Assembly (NCBI GenBank): GCA_961205875.1
Contig: OY540810.1
Span: forward strand, 4,030,001-4,094,000
Reading direction: 5' to 3'
Length of the DNA: 64,000 nt
DNA from: Sialis fuliginosa
Taxonomy: Eukaryota > Arthropoda > Insecta > Megaloptera > Sialidae
Under the pieces are notes generated by a model. The model had not been told where the DNA came from. It worked only from the letters and a program-made list of their open reading frames with translations, and searched no databases. Positions 12,385 through 23,938 of the stretch are shown here, piece by piece. Positions within the stretch are counted from its first letter, which is position 1. Each line of letters begins with the position of its first letter. Both the position numbers and the translations under genes were made by a program.

Positions 12385-12858
12385 GGCGGCTATTACACTA
12401 TCAAAGAAATATGACAGTGTAATAAGTCAACTTTTATAATATTTACCTTCATAATATTTCTATGATCATAGTTAATGACAGTCTCTTATATTTGATCAAA
12501 GATTTTTGACGTCAAAAACAAAATGGCGACTACCAAGTTATCACTGACAGTTACAGTTACATAATTATTAATATATGAATATCATCAAAATCCAGTATTA
12601 TATGATAATCTTCTTATTGATTATAAAAACCACAATACACGGTTGTAAATTCAAACCTCGATCGCGTCAATTGACGAACATCCACGCACTGATATTCAAA
12701 AGGCACCAAAAAAAAGAAAATATCCCTAGATAATATTGAGAAAATAATATCAAATATTTTATGTAGTGTAATAAATAAAATCGCGTATTTTATCAAAGAA
12801 ATATAATCAAATCTTTGTCAAAGATCTTTGACATATTTTTGATAGTGTAATAGCCGCC
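12385..12858. mobile_element. MITE, 474 bp, TIR GGCGGCTATTACACTAT
   Basis: The ends are inverted copies of GGCGGCTATTACACTATCAA. The flanking triplets are CAA and TAA, a possible mutated 3-bp target duplication. GG-starting TIRs with a 3-bp duplication would suit PIF/Harbinger, but that class is only a guess. Near 12503-12518 lies the perfect palindrome TTTTTGACGTCAAAAA. The 60-codon minus ORF inside has no domain. Confidence 0.75.
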
Positions 12859-13427
12859 TAAGACCAGAACATTGTAGTGCAGTCGTTCGGAAAATTACTC
12901 CGATAGAATTTTTTATTTTTATCTTATTGAGGAGGTTGGTCTAATTATAAAAGTGCAAGGTGCCAGTCGGTACCTCGGTCGGATATTGTTTAAACCGCAA
13001 AAAGGTACTACAAAAATATGTTTTTTAAAATAAAAAATTGTTTTGTATCATCTTTAGACCTTTTCGCATAAAAAACGTTTTTAAAAGTTCATGAAACCTT
13101 TCGTTTTAAATAAATAAATCCTTATTAAAAAGACAACAGTTAATTTGTGTGTATATAATATAAAAAAGCATAGACTTTTAGATTACTAACAAATAAACAT
13201 TGATGAACTCTCCGAAAAGAAGAAGAGAAAAACTAAGTGAACATAAAACTAGTTGAAGAAGCAAGTCAGCAATCAAGAGATAAAATTTAGATACGAAATT
13301 AGATTAGCTGATATGAGCAGAGAGAAAAGAATCTGAGAATAGAATTAGTTTCAAACACAACCAAAAAAAATCTCCAGAATGTAAGAAATCTGTGTGGGTA
13401 GTACGGATCTCTGTTGCTTGTGGTATA

Positions 13428-13447
13428 TGACGTCATCTGTGACGTCA
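13428..13447. promoter_or_regulatory. Two consensus CRE/ATF sites 12 bp apart
   Basis: TGACGTCA occurs perfectly at 13428-13435 and 13440-13447. This octamer is the palindromic binding site of CREB/ATF bZIP factors. The surroundings (13380-13560) are GC-richer than average and carry a 79-codon + ORF (13414-13653) whose product I do not recognise. Function as an enhancer is inference. The pair could also sit in an unrecognised transposon, because several elements here contain this octamer. Confidence 0.35.
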
Positions 13448-13683
13448 CGTTAATATTACGCAAGATGTTATTGAGGAAGGCGCGCAGAGATTGGCTGAAC
13501 AGTAATAATGTAGGTGTTTGCCTCAGGCGCTGGGAATCAAAACAGAATGAATACAGGCACGATTCTATGAATGAATTCGTAAATATATACATAACATTAT
13601 TAAACAGAACTGTTCCAGTAATACATTACAATATATTATTAAATTTATATTAAGTTTATTAAATTATTATAATTAAGAAAATA

Positions 13684-13900
13684 ACATCTGTCAAGTAAAT
13701 GCACAGTGCTTCTTCGTGTTAAATTCACTAAAGGTATAGTTAATTAATTATTATTGAACAATTTTAATGAACACCAATAAAGTATTTTCATGAACTGTCA
13801 TTGGTTTAACCATTTAATTTTTTTCTATATTTTTCAAATTTCGACAACTTCAATTTAAATCAAAATTTTTCTACTATGCAAACGTAAAATTACATTTAAT
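13684..13900 (-). mobile_element. Family A copy A5, distal end only
   Basis: On the minus strand it reads through GCACGAGGAAGC (here GAAGAAGC) to CAGATG. It keeps the AATGGTTAACC-like block and ends inside the 20-bp-unit zone. The tetranucleotide and GCTTCCTCG parts are absent. Confidence 0.75.
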
Positions 13901-15221
13901 ACAGAGGTCCCCAATTTAAGTTTTCAATAAAATGTTATATACCTAATTTTGTTTTAAGAGGTGAAATTTTGAAAAAAAAATTTATTGGGTTAAAAAATCC
14001 TTTGAATCCTCAAGAATAAGGAACAAAAGGTCCGAAGTCATGTTCATTGAAATTTCGAGCTATTACTCAAGCGCTCCGAAATGCTTCGAAACGCCTACCT
14101 GCGATAAATTAACGTTCAATATGGAACTTCTCAATATACTAGAATATTTTTATGAAGAGGAAGGTCCCTATTTTTGAAATGCTTAGTTTCAGAAATATTC
14201 AGGTGGTAAGTTTGAAAATGAACAATATATTCTACTACTTTAGAATATCAAATAAATTGTAATAAAAATTTAATTTTAATATAAATAGTTAAATAGTTTT
14301 ATATATTAAAGTATATACATTAACTTACATTTGTAGTACATGCATAAACATGAGTATGTGACGGGTTGGGTAAGTTGACAAGCTTATCGAGGTCAAATAA
14401 CTAATTCATGAAAATCACAAATAAAGTTACATATTTATTTACATTCTCGTGGTTGCTGTTTCTTCGTACAACTACTTTTGGCAACTGCTACAACAAATAA
14501 ATCCAATATTTATAGGATGTTCGATATAAGGCTCATCACAGTAATAGCTACTTTTCTCCTTACTGAGGAACTACTAAGTTTTACATCATGTATGCTGCAA
14601 TCTGCAATAATTTAATTTTATTCTATATTTGAGATGGGTTAAAAAATCGTAAAAAAAAGAATAAAATAAACACTAACTTCATGGATAATAAATTCCTTGA
14701 CTACACCGGATGTCGCAGATAACATTTCCAGCATGGGGATATCACTAACTATAAGAGATACAAATATGGTTGAATTGTATGAATTATTTGTAAGGAAGGG
14801 GTGAATATTAAACATACAATTTTCAAAACAATTCCACGCGTGATTTAGGCGGTAGGTATATAAAAAAGGGAATGTTCAGATTTTATTTTATTAGCTATAA
14901 TAGTAGATACGTTCTTTTTATTTTCGTTTCTTAAGGGACTTTGTTATATAGAATTGAATTTATCTATCACTTTTTGTTTTCTAGTTATATCCCCAAATTT
15001 GGATTTTTATATTGGCTCTGATATATTTAAACGTGTTTTTATTCTACTGTCCAAAGATGAATCACTTGTAACTTGTAATACATATTTTCAGAATTAATCG
15101 AAATAATAATAAAAATTGATATTTACATAATATTTTATGGCATATCATTGGAGAGCAGAGTAAAAATACGTTTATTTAAGTGAATCTATAAAAAACACCA
15201 TTCAATTCTACACAAACCGAA
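13901..15221. other. Non-coding stretch
   Basis: No gene was seen. CGCTCCGAAATGCTTCGAAACGCC at 14070-14095 is a GC-richer island without a repeat partner in the window. The remainder is ordinary A+T-rich sequence. Confidence 0.45.
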
Positions 15222-15420
15222 ATAGGAACCAATTTTTTTTTGCAAAAAATATAGAATAAGATTACTAAATAAAAACTATTAGTTCATATTTAAAAAAATT
15301 ATGTTGACGTTCAAATATCCTTGAAGGCCGTTAAAATTTTTTACCCCCTTACAACCGAACATTTTTTCAAATATGCGATGGTTCTGATATAATAAACTGT
15401 AACACTTTAAATGCCCCACC
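15222..15420 (+). repeat. Dispersed repeat C, copy 1
   Basis: Shared words with 45172-45373 (+) and 53635-53815 (-) include ATGTTGACGTTCAAATATCC, AAGGCCGTTAAAAT, GCGATGGTTCTGATAT and CTGTAACACTTTAAATGC. It lacks the large palindrome that precedes the second copy. Confidence 0.7.
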
Positions 15421-17396
15421 TTGTATATACCTATTACTAAAATCCACAATATAATTGTGCAACTATTAACAACACATCTAGTAAAAACATAAAATCATAT
15501 TTTATACACAATCGTATGGTTGGAACTTATCAAAACTCTATAAGTTACTTTGACTAAAGTCATACTTACATTATATAGCACTATACCCCAAATGTAAGGG
15601 AAAATTAAAAACCGTTCGTTATCTTACTCGCTTCATCATCTTACTCCTCTTTCCCCTATATAAATATATACATTTTTAAGTATGGGATTATAAGATATAC
15701 ATTTTTGTGTTACACATGAATTGAGTTTATTTCAAGAAGAAATTGCGATATTTGTAATATATGTACATACATATATATTCATAAATACATATACTAGGTA
15801 CATACACGCAAACCTACTCAAGGAATTCTCTATAGATTTTGATATATTCTCTGTAGAAATTACACATACTTTACATTTGAGTGATTAATTTTTTCAGTTA
15901 TTGTAAAAAAAATTTAATTTAGTAACATGTTAATGCATATATCAACATGATTTATTTATGATTTCTTTATAAATGACAGTAACTGGGAACAACTTATCTT
16001 AATTAAAATGTAAATCTATTTGTTATTTTAACCTTTTTCAAATTAATATTACTTTTACTTCTTATAGAAAATTGTAAGATAATTTTTTTCTAAGCTACTG
16101 ATTTTTTTTTAATACATGGTATTAAAACAGTGGTGATGTTATGAAAATTATTTTATATGGTGAAAGATGCTAACTGTGTTACAATTAGTTGAAGTGTCAC
16201 CATAGATACTAGTACAGAATTAATACCCCATTTGAAAGTAATTGCTAGCTAGCAAATTTTGCTAGCTCCTTTATAATACCGGACATTAGAAATGTAAAAC
16301 TAATTCACTCAAGTTTACTGATTTACTAAAATAGTACGTAACTGCAACTTAACAAACTTATTTAATTTATTTCCTTATGTACTCGTTATTAGCATCGCAA
16401 AGAAACGTACTCAGCGAACAAAAAAATATGAAAAACTACATATATACAATGTACAGAGTGGTTTAATTTCAGAGAATATAATTTCACGATTTTAATGCTT
16501 TTGATTGATACATATAAATATATGTATTCAGATTTATAATAATGTTTAATTTTGGTATATGTAGAGCCAAATTTATCAGCTTGAATGCTGCCCTTATGCT
16601 AATTCAATTTTAAGTGTTATTTAAAGATCAACTTATTTTTTAAATAGAAAGTAGTATTATTTCCTTCGTATGCAAAAATAATTTTTTTTGTACGAAACAT
16701 AAGATTATTTTGAATATTCATAATTATTATTTGTGAAACTATTGTATTTAGAGGATAATATTCCTTTTTGACCCCTAAAGTTTACCTCAGGCACACAGTC
16801 AACTTATGTCCTTAATATTATTCATATAAGCAAATCACGTTTTTAGCATCTATCTGTCTATTTAATTTATTTAATTAAATATAATAAACTATTTATTTAT
16901 CAAAAATAATGTATCATTATTGACTCACTCTCTAGGTAAAGCACTTGCAAATTGCTGCATCGCTATTGCGATTATTTTTCTAGGTATTATTATTTTGTTT
17001 TGTACATTCATACAGAACGGATTACTTGATTTAATGCTCATGTAGTAAGAGCGTATGAACATGAAAATTTGTAGAGCATAGTTTTTAGTTCGCAAGAATG
17101 TACGAGTGCATGCGACGAATTCGTTGTTGATAATTTAAACCGTTTTGTAATTTATAAGCAGAATTCTCTGAGGCATATTAAAAACTTATTATGTATTACA
17201 TTTGATATAGGTACTGTTTTTTAACCTGTAAGATCTTTTTTGAAAATATACATAATGTAATATGTAAAATACATATTGTAAAAATGGCTATCAAAATATT
17301 ATAATTGTAATAAAAATGATATTTAGGTTATTTTTTAAATCTTTAACTGATATATATGGTCATGTTTTAATGTTTTTCTAAAAATCTAAGCATCGT
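15421..17396. other. Non-coding stretch with one perfect palindrome
   Basis: The only sharp structure is the 19-bp perfect palindrome GCTAGCAAATTTTGCTAGC at 16248-16266. It is followed by TTATAATACCGG, which resembles the outer end of repeat G in inverted orientation. No gene or RNA was seen. Confidence 0.5.
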
Positions 17397-17525
17397 ACTC
17401 ACCCGCCATTTAAAATTTTTTTATTACGTCACGACTCGCGGCGGGTGCCTGACGTTCGGCATTTAAACCCCTGCAGGGACGGAGGTACGTGCGTGTTAAG
17501 GACTGATCGGCCCCCACGATTCCAG
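17397..17525 (-). promoter_or_regulatory. CpG-rich block; possible minus-strand promoter and first exon
   Basis: About a dozen CpG dinucleotides lie within some 120 bp of otherwise CpG-poor DNA, with a TTACGTCACGA CRE-like site. On the minus strand the block runs into AATTTTAA, an ATG (17409-17407), GCGG, then a near-consensus donor GTGAGTACG beginning at 17402. This is the layout of a promoter, 5' UTR and a first coding exon of seven bases. Everything beyond the composition and the donor match is inference. A transposon relic is the alternative. Confidence 0.25.
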
Positions 17526-19353
17526 TTTTTTTTTTTTTAATTGTTAATTAGAGACATATAAACTTGTTTTTTGCTTTAATAGTTCATATTAGATAAGAAA
17601 GAAAAAAAATTTTTTTTAAAACTTTCCTAAACTTAATTTATCAAGTTTTTGTAGGAAGATACATTATTTCGAACTACACAAAAACTCTTATGTGATTTAA
17701 ATTAAAATAAATTAAGAATTTACTTTGTTATTCCTACTCATTTAATGAAAAATAAATGGCGGATGAAACTGTTTTTAGTTATTTAATATCTTATGTGTTT
17801 TTTTCTTCGAATTTTAACTTCATTAAAAAAAGAAATTCCATCCATTTAACAAAATATCATAAGGTCAAAAGTATGCTTACATCTATTTTTAAATCGTTTT
17901 TCATTACACTACACTACTCAAAATAAAAGAATAAAACTTTGTTGTTTGAAACTTTTAGTTATATAACTTATATTGTTTAAAGTTGTTTATAAATCTACCA
18001 AAGTTTAAATATATTTTTAACAAATTACTATCATAGTTTGTGCATTGAGAATGACATAAATTATAAGAATTAAATAATTTATAAAAACTTTTTGAAAACC
18101 CATTTAGGAACTTCCGCATCTAAAGAAACTTAAGAGAATTTAAATATCAGATTAAACGACATATGCCTAAAATTTAAATTTATAAATATAATAAATTATT
18201 TTATATATTTCTATTTTAACAAAAATATATCAAGAAAATTTGAATTTTTTATTTTAATTGGGCCTTAATGGTCGAATTATATAAAGGACTTTGGTAAATC
18301 AAAATCATTGAAATGAGAAATATATAGATACAACATATTACTTTTATATATATTTATTAAAGATTGTTTGAAGATGTTATGTATATTATATACATATATT
18401 TATTATAATATTGTAATTGTGTTCAAGAGATAGAAACAACAGAATACAGACCAATAATTTTGTAAGACGATGTTATGTCTTTGCTTACTTTTTACTAATT
18501 GCCCCTTGTTACTTTTATTGAATGGTTTACAATTCCATGTGGGTAGATGTATGGACTATAGAGTCTGCAAATTTATATATGATAAGGATTTGGTGCTACT
18601 GTGTTTATAGCTGAAATATAATAATTCATGTGTATATCTGTCTTAAGGAATGTATTGTGGGTGTTGTATGTGATACAGGATGTATATAATGTATGTATAT
18701 ATGTAATATGTATGAATATATAACACAGTTTACAAATCTTAAAGAAAAGTAATTATATACAAAACACTGTTAAAATAAATAAATAATTAGATTTTTGTAA
18801 TATATTCTATACAATAGTTTTTATTATTTAAACAAAACCATAATTATTTTATTGCTACAAATAGTTTACTTTTGGTTTGGTTTTCTGGCAAAAAAATAAT
18901 ATGTTATTTTGACACTAATTTAAATTTTTCATATACCAATACAGTAGACGCTATAACAAACTTTTCAAGATTTTTTCCAAGGTTTGATTTATAGTTTCGG
19001 AGAACTATTTCACTAAACAAGATTTTGTAACTTTCAAAAAATCTTATTATATCCCCAATGATAACTGCAGATAAACTAGATATTATTTAATTTAAAATAA
19101 ATAGATTCAAGGAAGACTTCGACAATTATAACTAGGTATGTTATTAAAAAGAATTTTGATTAAATAAAAATATTTCCATAAAGATTAATTTAATTTTCTG
19201 AACTGAAAAATTCACTGAAATAATAATAATTCTTATTTAAGTGTACAAGAACAACGATGTTTTGTAACCTTGAATTTTGCTCATTAATTAAAATTTACTT
19301 ATTAATACAAAAACCGTTTTCACTTAATGAATTTTCCGAATTAAGTATCTTGT
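17526..19353. other. Non-coding stretch upstream of the microexon candidate
   Basis: It starts with a 13-T run (17526-17538). At 18942 CAGTAGACGCTATAAC follows a TA and resembles a pogo-type transposon end, but no matching right end is present. 18640-18725 is a TATGTA-rich low-complexity patch. No ORF is credible. Confidence 0.45.
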
Positions 19354-19380
19354 CTAATATTGTTTTGTTTTCTTTTACAG
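19354..19380 (+). promoter_or_regulatory. Branch point, polypyrimidine tract and 3' splice site
   Basis: CTAAT at 19354-19358 places a branch adenosine about 23 nt before the AG. TGTTTTGTTTTCTTTTACAG (19361-19380) is an uninterrupted pyrimidine-rich tract ending in a consensus CAG. It is one of the best acceptor-like sites I found in the window by eye, and it is followed at once by GTGAGT. Confidence 0.55.
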
Positions 19381-19401
19381 GTGAGTGAACTTCGATCGTT
19401 T
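19381..19401 (+). CDS. Candidate 21-nt microexon or recursive splice site
   Basis: The 21 nt between the acceptor CAG and the donor GTAAGTATT (19402-19410) are a multiple of three. They are open in only one phase, giving VSELRSF; the other two phases hit TGA. I do not recognise a host gene. The segment itself begins GTGAGT, so the AG/GTGAGT junction also fits a zero-length recursive splice site. The GTAAGT 21 nt further on would then be the competing donor described for recursive-splicing exons. Both readings need a long + strand intron on each side, which fits the absence of genes around it. Seen: the motifs and spacing. Inferred: use in splicing. Confidence 0.45.
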
Positions 19402-19704
19402 GTAAGTATTCAATAAATTTAATTGTATTTTAAATAATTAAAAGCGCTTATAGATTTAAAATAAAATTATTACAATAATTCAATCACTTTAATCCATCAA
19501 AACTGTAGGTAATTTTTGGTCTCTATAAAATTACAAAGAAAATAAATTAAAAATGAACTCACTATGTTTATTTGTTAAGGAGATATTATGGTCAATCAAT
19601 CATTTTAGTTTTGATCTGTTAAATTACGACTTATAGAATGCTCACATATACTTATGTATGATGCACGAAGACCCAATTTCACAAGTAGAGAGTTCAAACT
19701 GACC

Positions 19705-20290
19705 TTATTTTATTCATAATGTAGTCTAGTATAAATTAAGTTCTATGAATTTTTTTCATCAGAGTCGTTAAAAAATGTGTGAGATGGTATACTGAGATAT
19801 TAACTATTAACTTATTTGTTAATTTATCAATTTTCATTTGTTAATAAGATGGGAAGGGGGTTATTTTATTTTATTCATAATGTAGTCTAGTATAAATTAA
19901 GTTCTATGAATTTTTTACATCAGAGTCGTTAAAAAATGTGTGAGATGGTATACTGAGATATTAACTATTAACTTATTTGTTAATTTATCAATTTTCATTT
20001 GTTAATAAGATGGGAAGGGGGTTTCGACGGTCTTAGGACATTTGATTGTCTTTATGTTAATGATGTAAGCTATATTTTGAAAAAAAGTTGTAGTCTGTAG
20101 GATCGCGCCAAGCTGTGATATTAACTATTCAACTTTTTTGTTAATTTATCAATTTTAAATTGTTAATAATAGAGGAAAGGGGTCTCGATGGTCTTTGGGC
20201 ATTTGATAATCTAAAAGTTAATGATGTAAGCTATATTTTGAAAAAAGTTAGAGTCTGTAGGATCGCGCCAAGCTGTGATATTAAAAATAA
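19705..20290. repeat. Tandem array, ~160-bp period, about 3.6 units
   Basis: The first two units (19705-19865 and 19866 to about 20020) are nearly identical with a 161-bp period. Examples of shared words are ATAATGTAGTCTAGTATAAA and TTGTTAATAAGATGGGAAGG. The next part repeats with a 160-bp period around AGGATCGCGCCAAGCTGTGA (about 20099 and 20259). It shares TATTAACTATT and TTGTTAATTTATCAATTTT with the first units. It is satellite-like, has no ORF and starts about 300 bp after the microexon candidate. Confidence 0.85.
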
Positions 20291-20727
20291 ATCTCACCCA
20301 GGGCGCCAAACTTGCTAAGGCCGGCTCTGGGCCCAGACTTATATCTTTCAACAGTACATTATCGCTAGTCAATAAATCCAGAAAACACAAAAAGCGTTTT
20401 GAAAATTGGTAAATAGTGTAATTTTTCATTTATGATTAATTACATTCTTCGTGTTTTATTAAGGAAAAACTTTTGTAGCTATCCCTTACGAATTGTTTTT
20501 GATCACAAAATCGTTTGGATACCATAATAAAGATGATGTTTTCGGGAATTTGATTAATATTTGGTAGTATCTTGTTTCTTGTTTACAGATTGAAAATATG
20601 CATAAAGCAAACCCCACAAAACATCAACAGCTATAAGATTTATGTGTTTTATAATATTATTTTTTAGGATACTAGCAATAAAGATTTTTTTGTGGTAACT
20701 ATTTTTATTAAATATATTATTTTATGA
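20291..20727. other. Repeat end and weak acceptor site
   Basis: CAGGGCGCCAAACTTGC and GGCCGGCTCTGGGCCCAG at 20297-20336 look like a transposon terminus but have no partner here. At 20569-20588 TCTTGTTTCTTGTTTACAG is a good acceptor-like site. The 16 codons after it (20589-20636, IENMHKANPTKHQQL then TAA) are open, and no donor follows. I do not call an exon. Confidence 0.35.
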
Positions 20728-20863
20728 ATCTTGGCTTCTGGTTATAAGCTGCGTCGATTTGATTGTGTTATCGGCCAACTTTTCATCATACATTGCAGTG
20801 GACATCTTCAGGGCTCTTCTAAAAGAGACCAAATCGACGTGGCTTACACCCAGAAGCCAAGAT
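20728..20863. repeat. Inverted repeat, 136 bp, ~33-bp arms
   Basis: The left arm begins ATCTTGGCTTCTGG and the right arm is CCAGAAGCCAAGAT. The arms continue inward through (T)AAGC and GTCGATTTG with a few mismatches, and enclose about 70 bp. It is GC-richer than its flanks and looks like a structured terminus or a small foldback element. A 74-codon + ORF over it (20731-20955) is probably accidental. Confidence 0.65.
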
Positions 20864-21795
20864 CCATACTAAGATCACCGCGGAAACCTCAAGATTTCTA
20901 TATTATTTTACTTTATAATATTAAAATATACTCTAAATTCTCCTACTTTTGTTAGGCCAAAATAAATTTTTTTTTTCGTAAAAAAAATTATATAATATTA
21001 TTTTTTATAAATTAAGACACCGTTAAAGAAAATACAGGCTTCCATTTATAAAACAAATTTGGCCTTGAAATGACTTCCTAAATCGCTTAGTTTTTATAAT
21101 ATATATTTGTTAAATTTTAAATGACTCACCTGGTATATCGATATGTCTTCCTATTAATTTAAAATTTGCATCTCATTAAGCAAAACAATAAATTTATTTA
21201 ATAATTTTATATAGGAAAATAAATAAAGGGTTACTATTACAAGAATAATATTACTTATTTTATTAAGTTTATTGATTTTTAAACAATAGATTGAAGATAA
21301 CAAAATTTTCCTTGTTTTCAAATACTTCATGAATAAACTGTTTATACACAATAGAGGGTTGTTTGATGAAGTAATTTATATAGCAAATCTAATTCGCCTT
21401 CGGCACTTCTCATAACTTTCTTCTCACAAAAATATTTCATTTAAAATTTTATTATGAAACTTTCTATAAAGAAATATTAAAACAATTTATGTATAAAAAT
21501 AATCTCCTGTTTGGTGACATAATAGTCAAGAAATATAACTCGTAGAAACTTCGGAAACATCTTAAATTGCTTAATATATAATCTAGTTTTATATACCTAT
21601 TAAAATTACTATTTAGTAGTTACAGCTCTTTAAGTAAAATATATATAAACATTCTTATAACGAGTATATAATTTAGTTGTTGTTAAAATTAGTAAAATAA
21701 CATATTATTTTAATTATTAAATAAATCTATTTTTATTTTTAGATTAGTCTATAAAATAAAACGATGTATATTAAAAGCCCCAAAAATGTATATTA
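20864..21795. other. Non-coding A+T-rich stretch
   Basis: No gene was seen. On the minus strand at about 21123-21130 ACCAGGTGAGTC gives an AG/GTGAGT junction, but no pyrimidine tract precedes it, so I do not treat it as a splice signal. The minus ORF at 21154-21351 has random composition. Confidence 0.45.
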
Positions 21796-22359
21796 TTAGG
21801 GTGTTTTTTAAATTTATTTTTATTTTTATTTTTTCGGTCCCGCAGGCCTATGTTTTAGCTTTGGATCAAAAGTTAACTGTCCCAAAATTTCAGACTCATA
21901 GATCAAACCTGTGGACGACGCAATCCGAGTCTTTTTCCTATTTTATTAACATGGGAAAAATTACTTTTATACTTATGCGTGAATATCTCGTTGAAAAATT
22001 TATTTATTTTAATTTCTTACAGCAGCATATTATAGAGAATTAAATTTCTTATAAAAAAACATCCCAAGTGCTCAATTCATAGATCGAATATTTTTAAAGA
22101 TATGTTCGCTTAAACATTATCATAAAAAGTAAAATCCAATTTTTATGATAATTTTTAAACAAACATTTCTTCAAATTTATTGAATTTATGAATTGAGCAC
22201 TTAATTCTCTACAAAATAATCACCTGAGAAATTTTCAAAAAAAAATTTTTTCAACGAGATATTCAGTAAGTTTTTCCATGTTACTCAATTAACTTTTGAT
22301 CCAAAGCTTAAACATAGGCCTGCGGGACCGAAAAAATAAAAATAAAAAAAACACCCTAA
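21796..22359. mobile_element. Foldback (full palindrome) element, 564 bp, TA-flanked
   Basis: The whole element is one long imperfect palindrome with arms of about 280 bp meeting near 22125-22145 (ATTATCATAAAAA ... TTTTTATGATAAT). The ends are TTAGGGTG and CACCCTAA, with TA on both outer sides (21794-21795, 22360-22361). The outermost ~80 bp are almost identical, including TTTCGGTCCCGCAGGCCTATG and CTTTGGATCAAAAGTTAA. The 85-codon + ORF at 21786-22043 reads the left arm and is not conserved in the right. It is non-autonomous, and its transcripts would form a long hairpin RNA. Confidence 0.85.
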
Positions 22360-22659
22360 TATTTATATTATATTAGTATCGATTCCAAAAAAAAAATGTA
22401 TGCGTTTAAATTATTTAAATAAAAATTAAAATATTCTATAAATGAAAACTAATATATCCAACGTAAAACACATTCATAAATATTTATTTCAAAAGACCAA
22501 AAGGTCAGCTGTAACATAAAAATTATTATCCCATTCTTTGTTTAATCTCCTCAAGACATCTTGATTCCAACAAATATATCGACTACTAACTTCCGGGCAT
22601 GATTTATAGAATATGTTTAACGAATTAATTAGTTTCCGTTAAAGTACCCCAAAACATTT

Positions 22660-22960
22660 AACCGGCTAGCAATTAGAATAGTCGAAGAACGCTGCGGGTG
22701 TTAAAATAGCGGTAAAGGGCGGCAGGGCTATAATTTTGTTGATATCTTTAGATCAGACTGGCTCTGGCTGCAGTAATTCCAATGCCTACTGTGTGTGTGT
22801 GCACGTATTTAAAGGAAACGTGTCGAATCGCCAGAAACGCGTCTTTGTGTACGGATTGTAATAAGTTACAGTAAACAAGATTTTGGTAAATGTGGTGGTT
22901 GGTGGAGGTGCTGGTGTGAGAGAGACGATGCAGCAGCGCCTACTAGATTTAGCTTTCTTC
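22660..22960. promoter_or_regulatory. GC-richer single-copy block
   Basis: The stretch has clear compositional contrast, a short GT run (22791-22801) and words such as GAACGCTGCGGG, GGGCGGCAGGGC, CGCCAGAAACGCGTC and GACGATGCAGCAGCGCC. It has no repeat partner in the window and no ORF. It is a candidate conserved non-coding element or UTR, on composition only. Confidence 0.2.
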
Positions 22961-23167
22961 ATGTTGTTTTTATAGGAAGTTAAGATAAATTTGTTTTGTT
23001 ACTCTTTTAAGGAGCTATTTATAAACGTTTTAAATTAGGTTTAGAATAATTGTTCGTTTTATAAATAAATCATACTATAATAGAAGGGAATTTTATGCGA
23101 ATGAATATAAACAAAACGTATACGTATTCAATGAATAGAAGATTAGAATTTATAGAGTTTAAATATA

Positions 23168-23938
23168 CAGTCGGGACTCGTTTATCTGAAATACCGAGTT
23201 TCGTTTTTTCGTAATTTTTTCTCCTTCTTCACCTCCCACCATTCTCGAATCATGGCGTAAACGATCATATTTTTGAAATTTTTTGTAGAATGAATTTGTA
23301 TTCATCTCATTGACTGTACAATATTTTTCAAAAGATTTTAATTTTTCTGATATTCATTGCATGCTACGAACGCAACGAAAATCATATCTATAGATTTGAG
23401 GTTAGGTCAGATAGAATACATACATATTATAATTTACACTAATCACCGTCGTCACTCGTCACCTTGCTCATATTTTGCCATATTCGAAATTAAAAGTAAA
23501 GTGAAATTATTTCACTATCACTATTAACTATTAACGATAAATATTAAATACCAAGGTACATACATATAAAGACGTTTATCACAGAACGTATTGCCAACTT
23601 AAGAATAGTAAAAATGACACTTCCTGAATAGACAAAATTGTCTGTGATAGCTTTTTCATGATCTTACAATGTCGAATTTGTACTTCTTTGATTGTATATG
23701 TTGTTAAAACATCAAAAAATACGAAGACAAGAATAAATAAAAGATTTCTTGTAATTGATATTCTATTATACATTTATAACATTTGAATACATCTTCGTGG
23801 TGACGTCAGTTCCCGTGCCAATGCTGATTGATCAAGGATCTATACATAACTTGGTGTGAGCCCCTCTCGACTTCGGATAAACGCGACTTCCTCGTTTCAA
23901 AACGATTCAGAAGGCTTAGAATAAACGAGTCCCGACTG
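23168..23938. mobile_element. Tc1/mariner- or pogo-type MITE, 771 bp
   Basis: Perfect terminal inverted repeats, CAGTCGGGACTCGTTTAT, are flanked by TA at 23166-23167 and 23939-23940. TA duplication with ends starting CAGT is the Tc1/mariner/pogo signature. It has no transposase ORF; the only ORF is 64 codons of low-complexity sequence. It carries a TGACGTCA octamer at 23801-23808. Confidence 0.85.

Noticed and set aside
18942..18960. TA-CAGTAGACGCTATAAC, pogo-like terminus
   Set aside because: No matching inverted end within several kilobases; one end is not enough to call an element.
21123..21130. AG/GTGAGT junction on the minus strand
   Set aside because: No pyrimidine tract or branch-like motif precedes it, so it does not qualify as a recursive site like the one at 19381.
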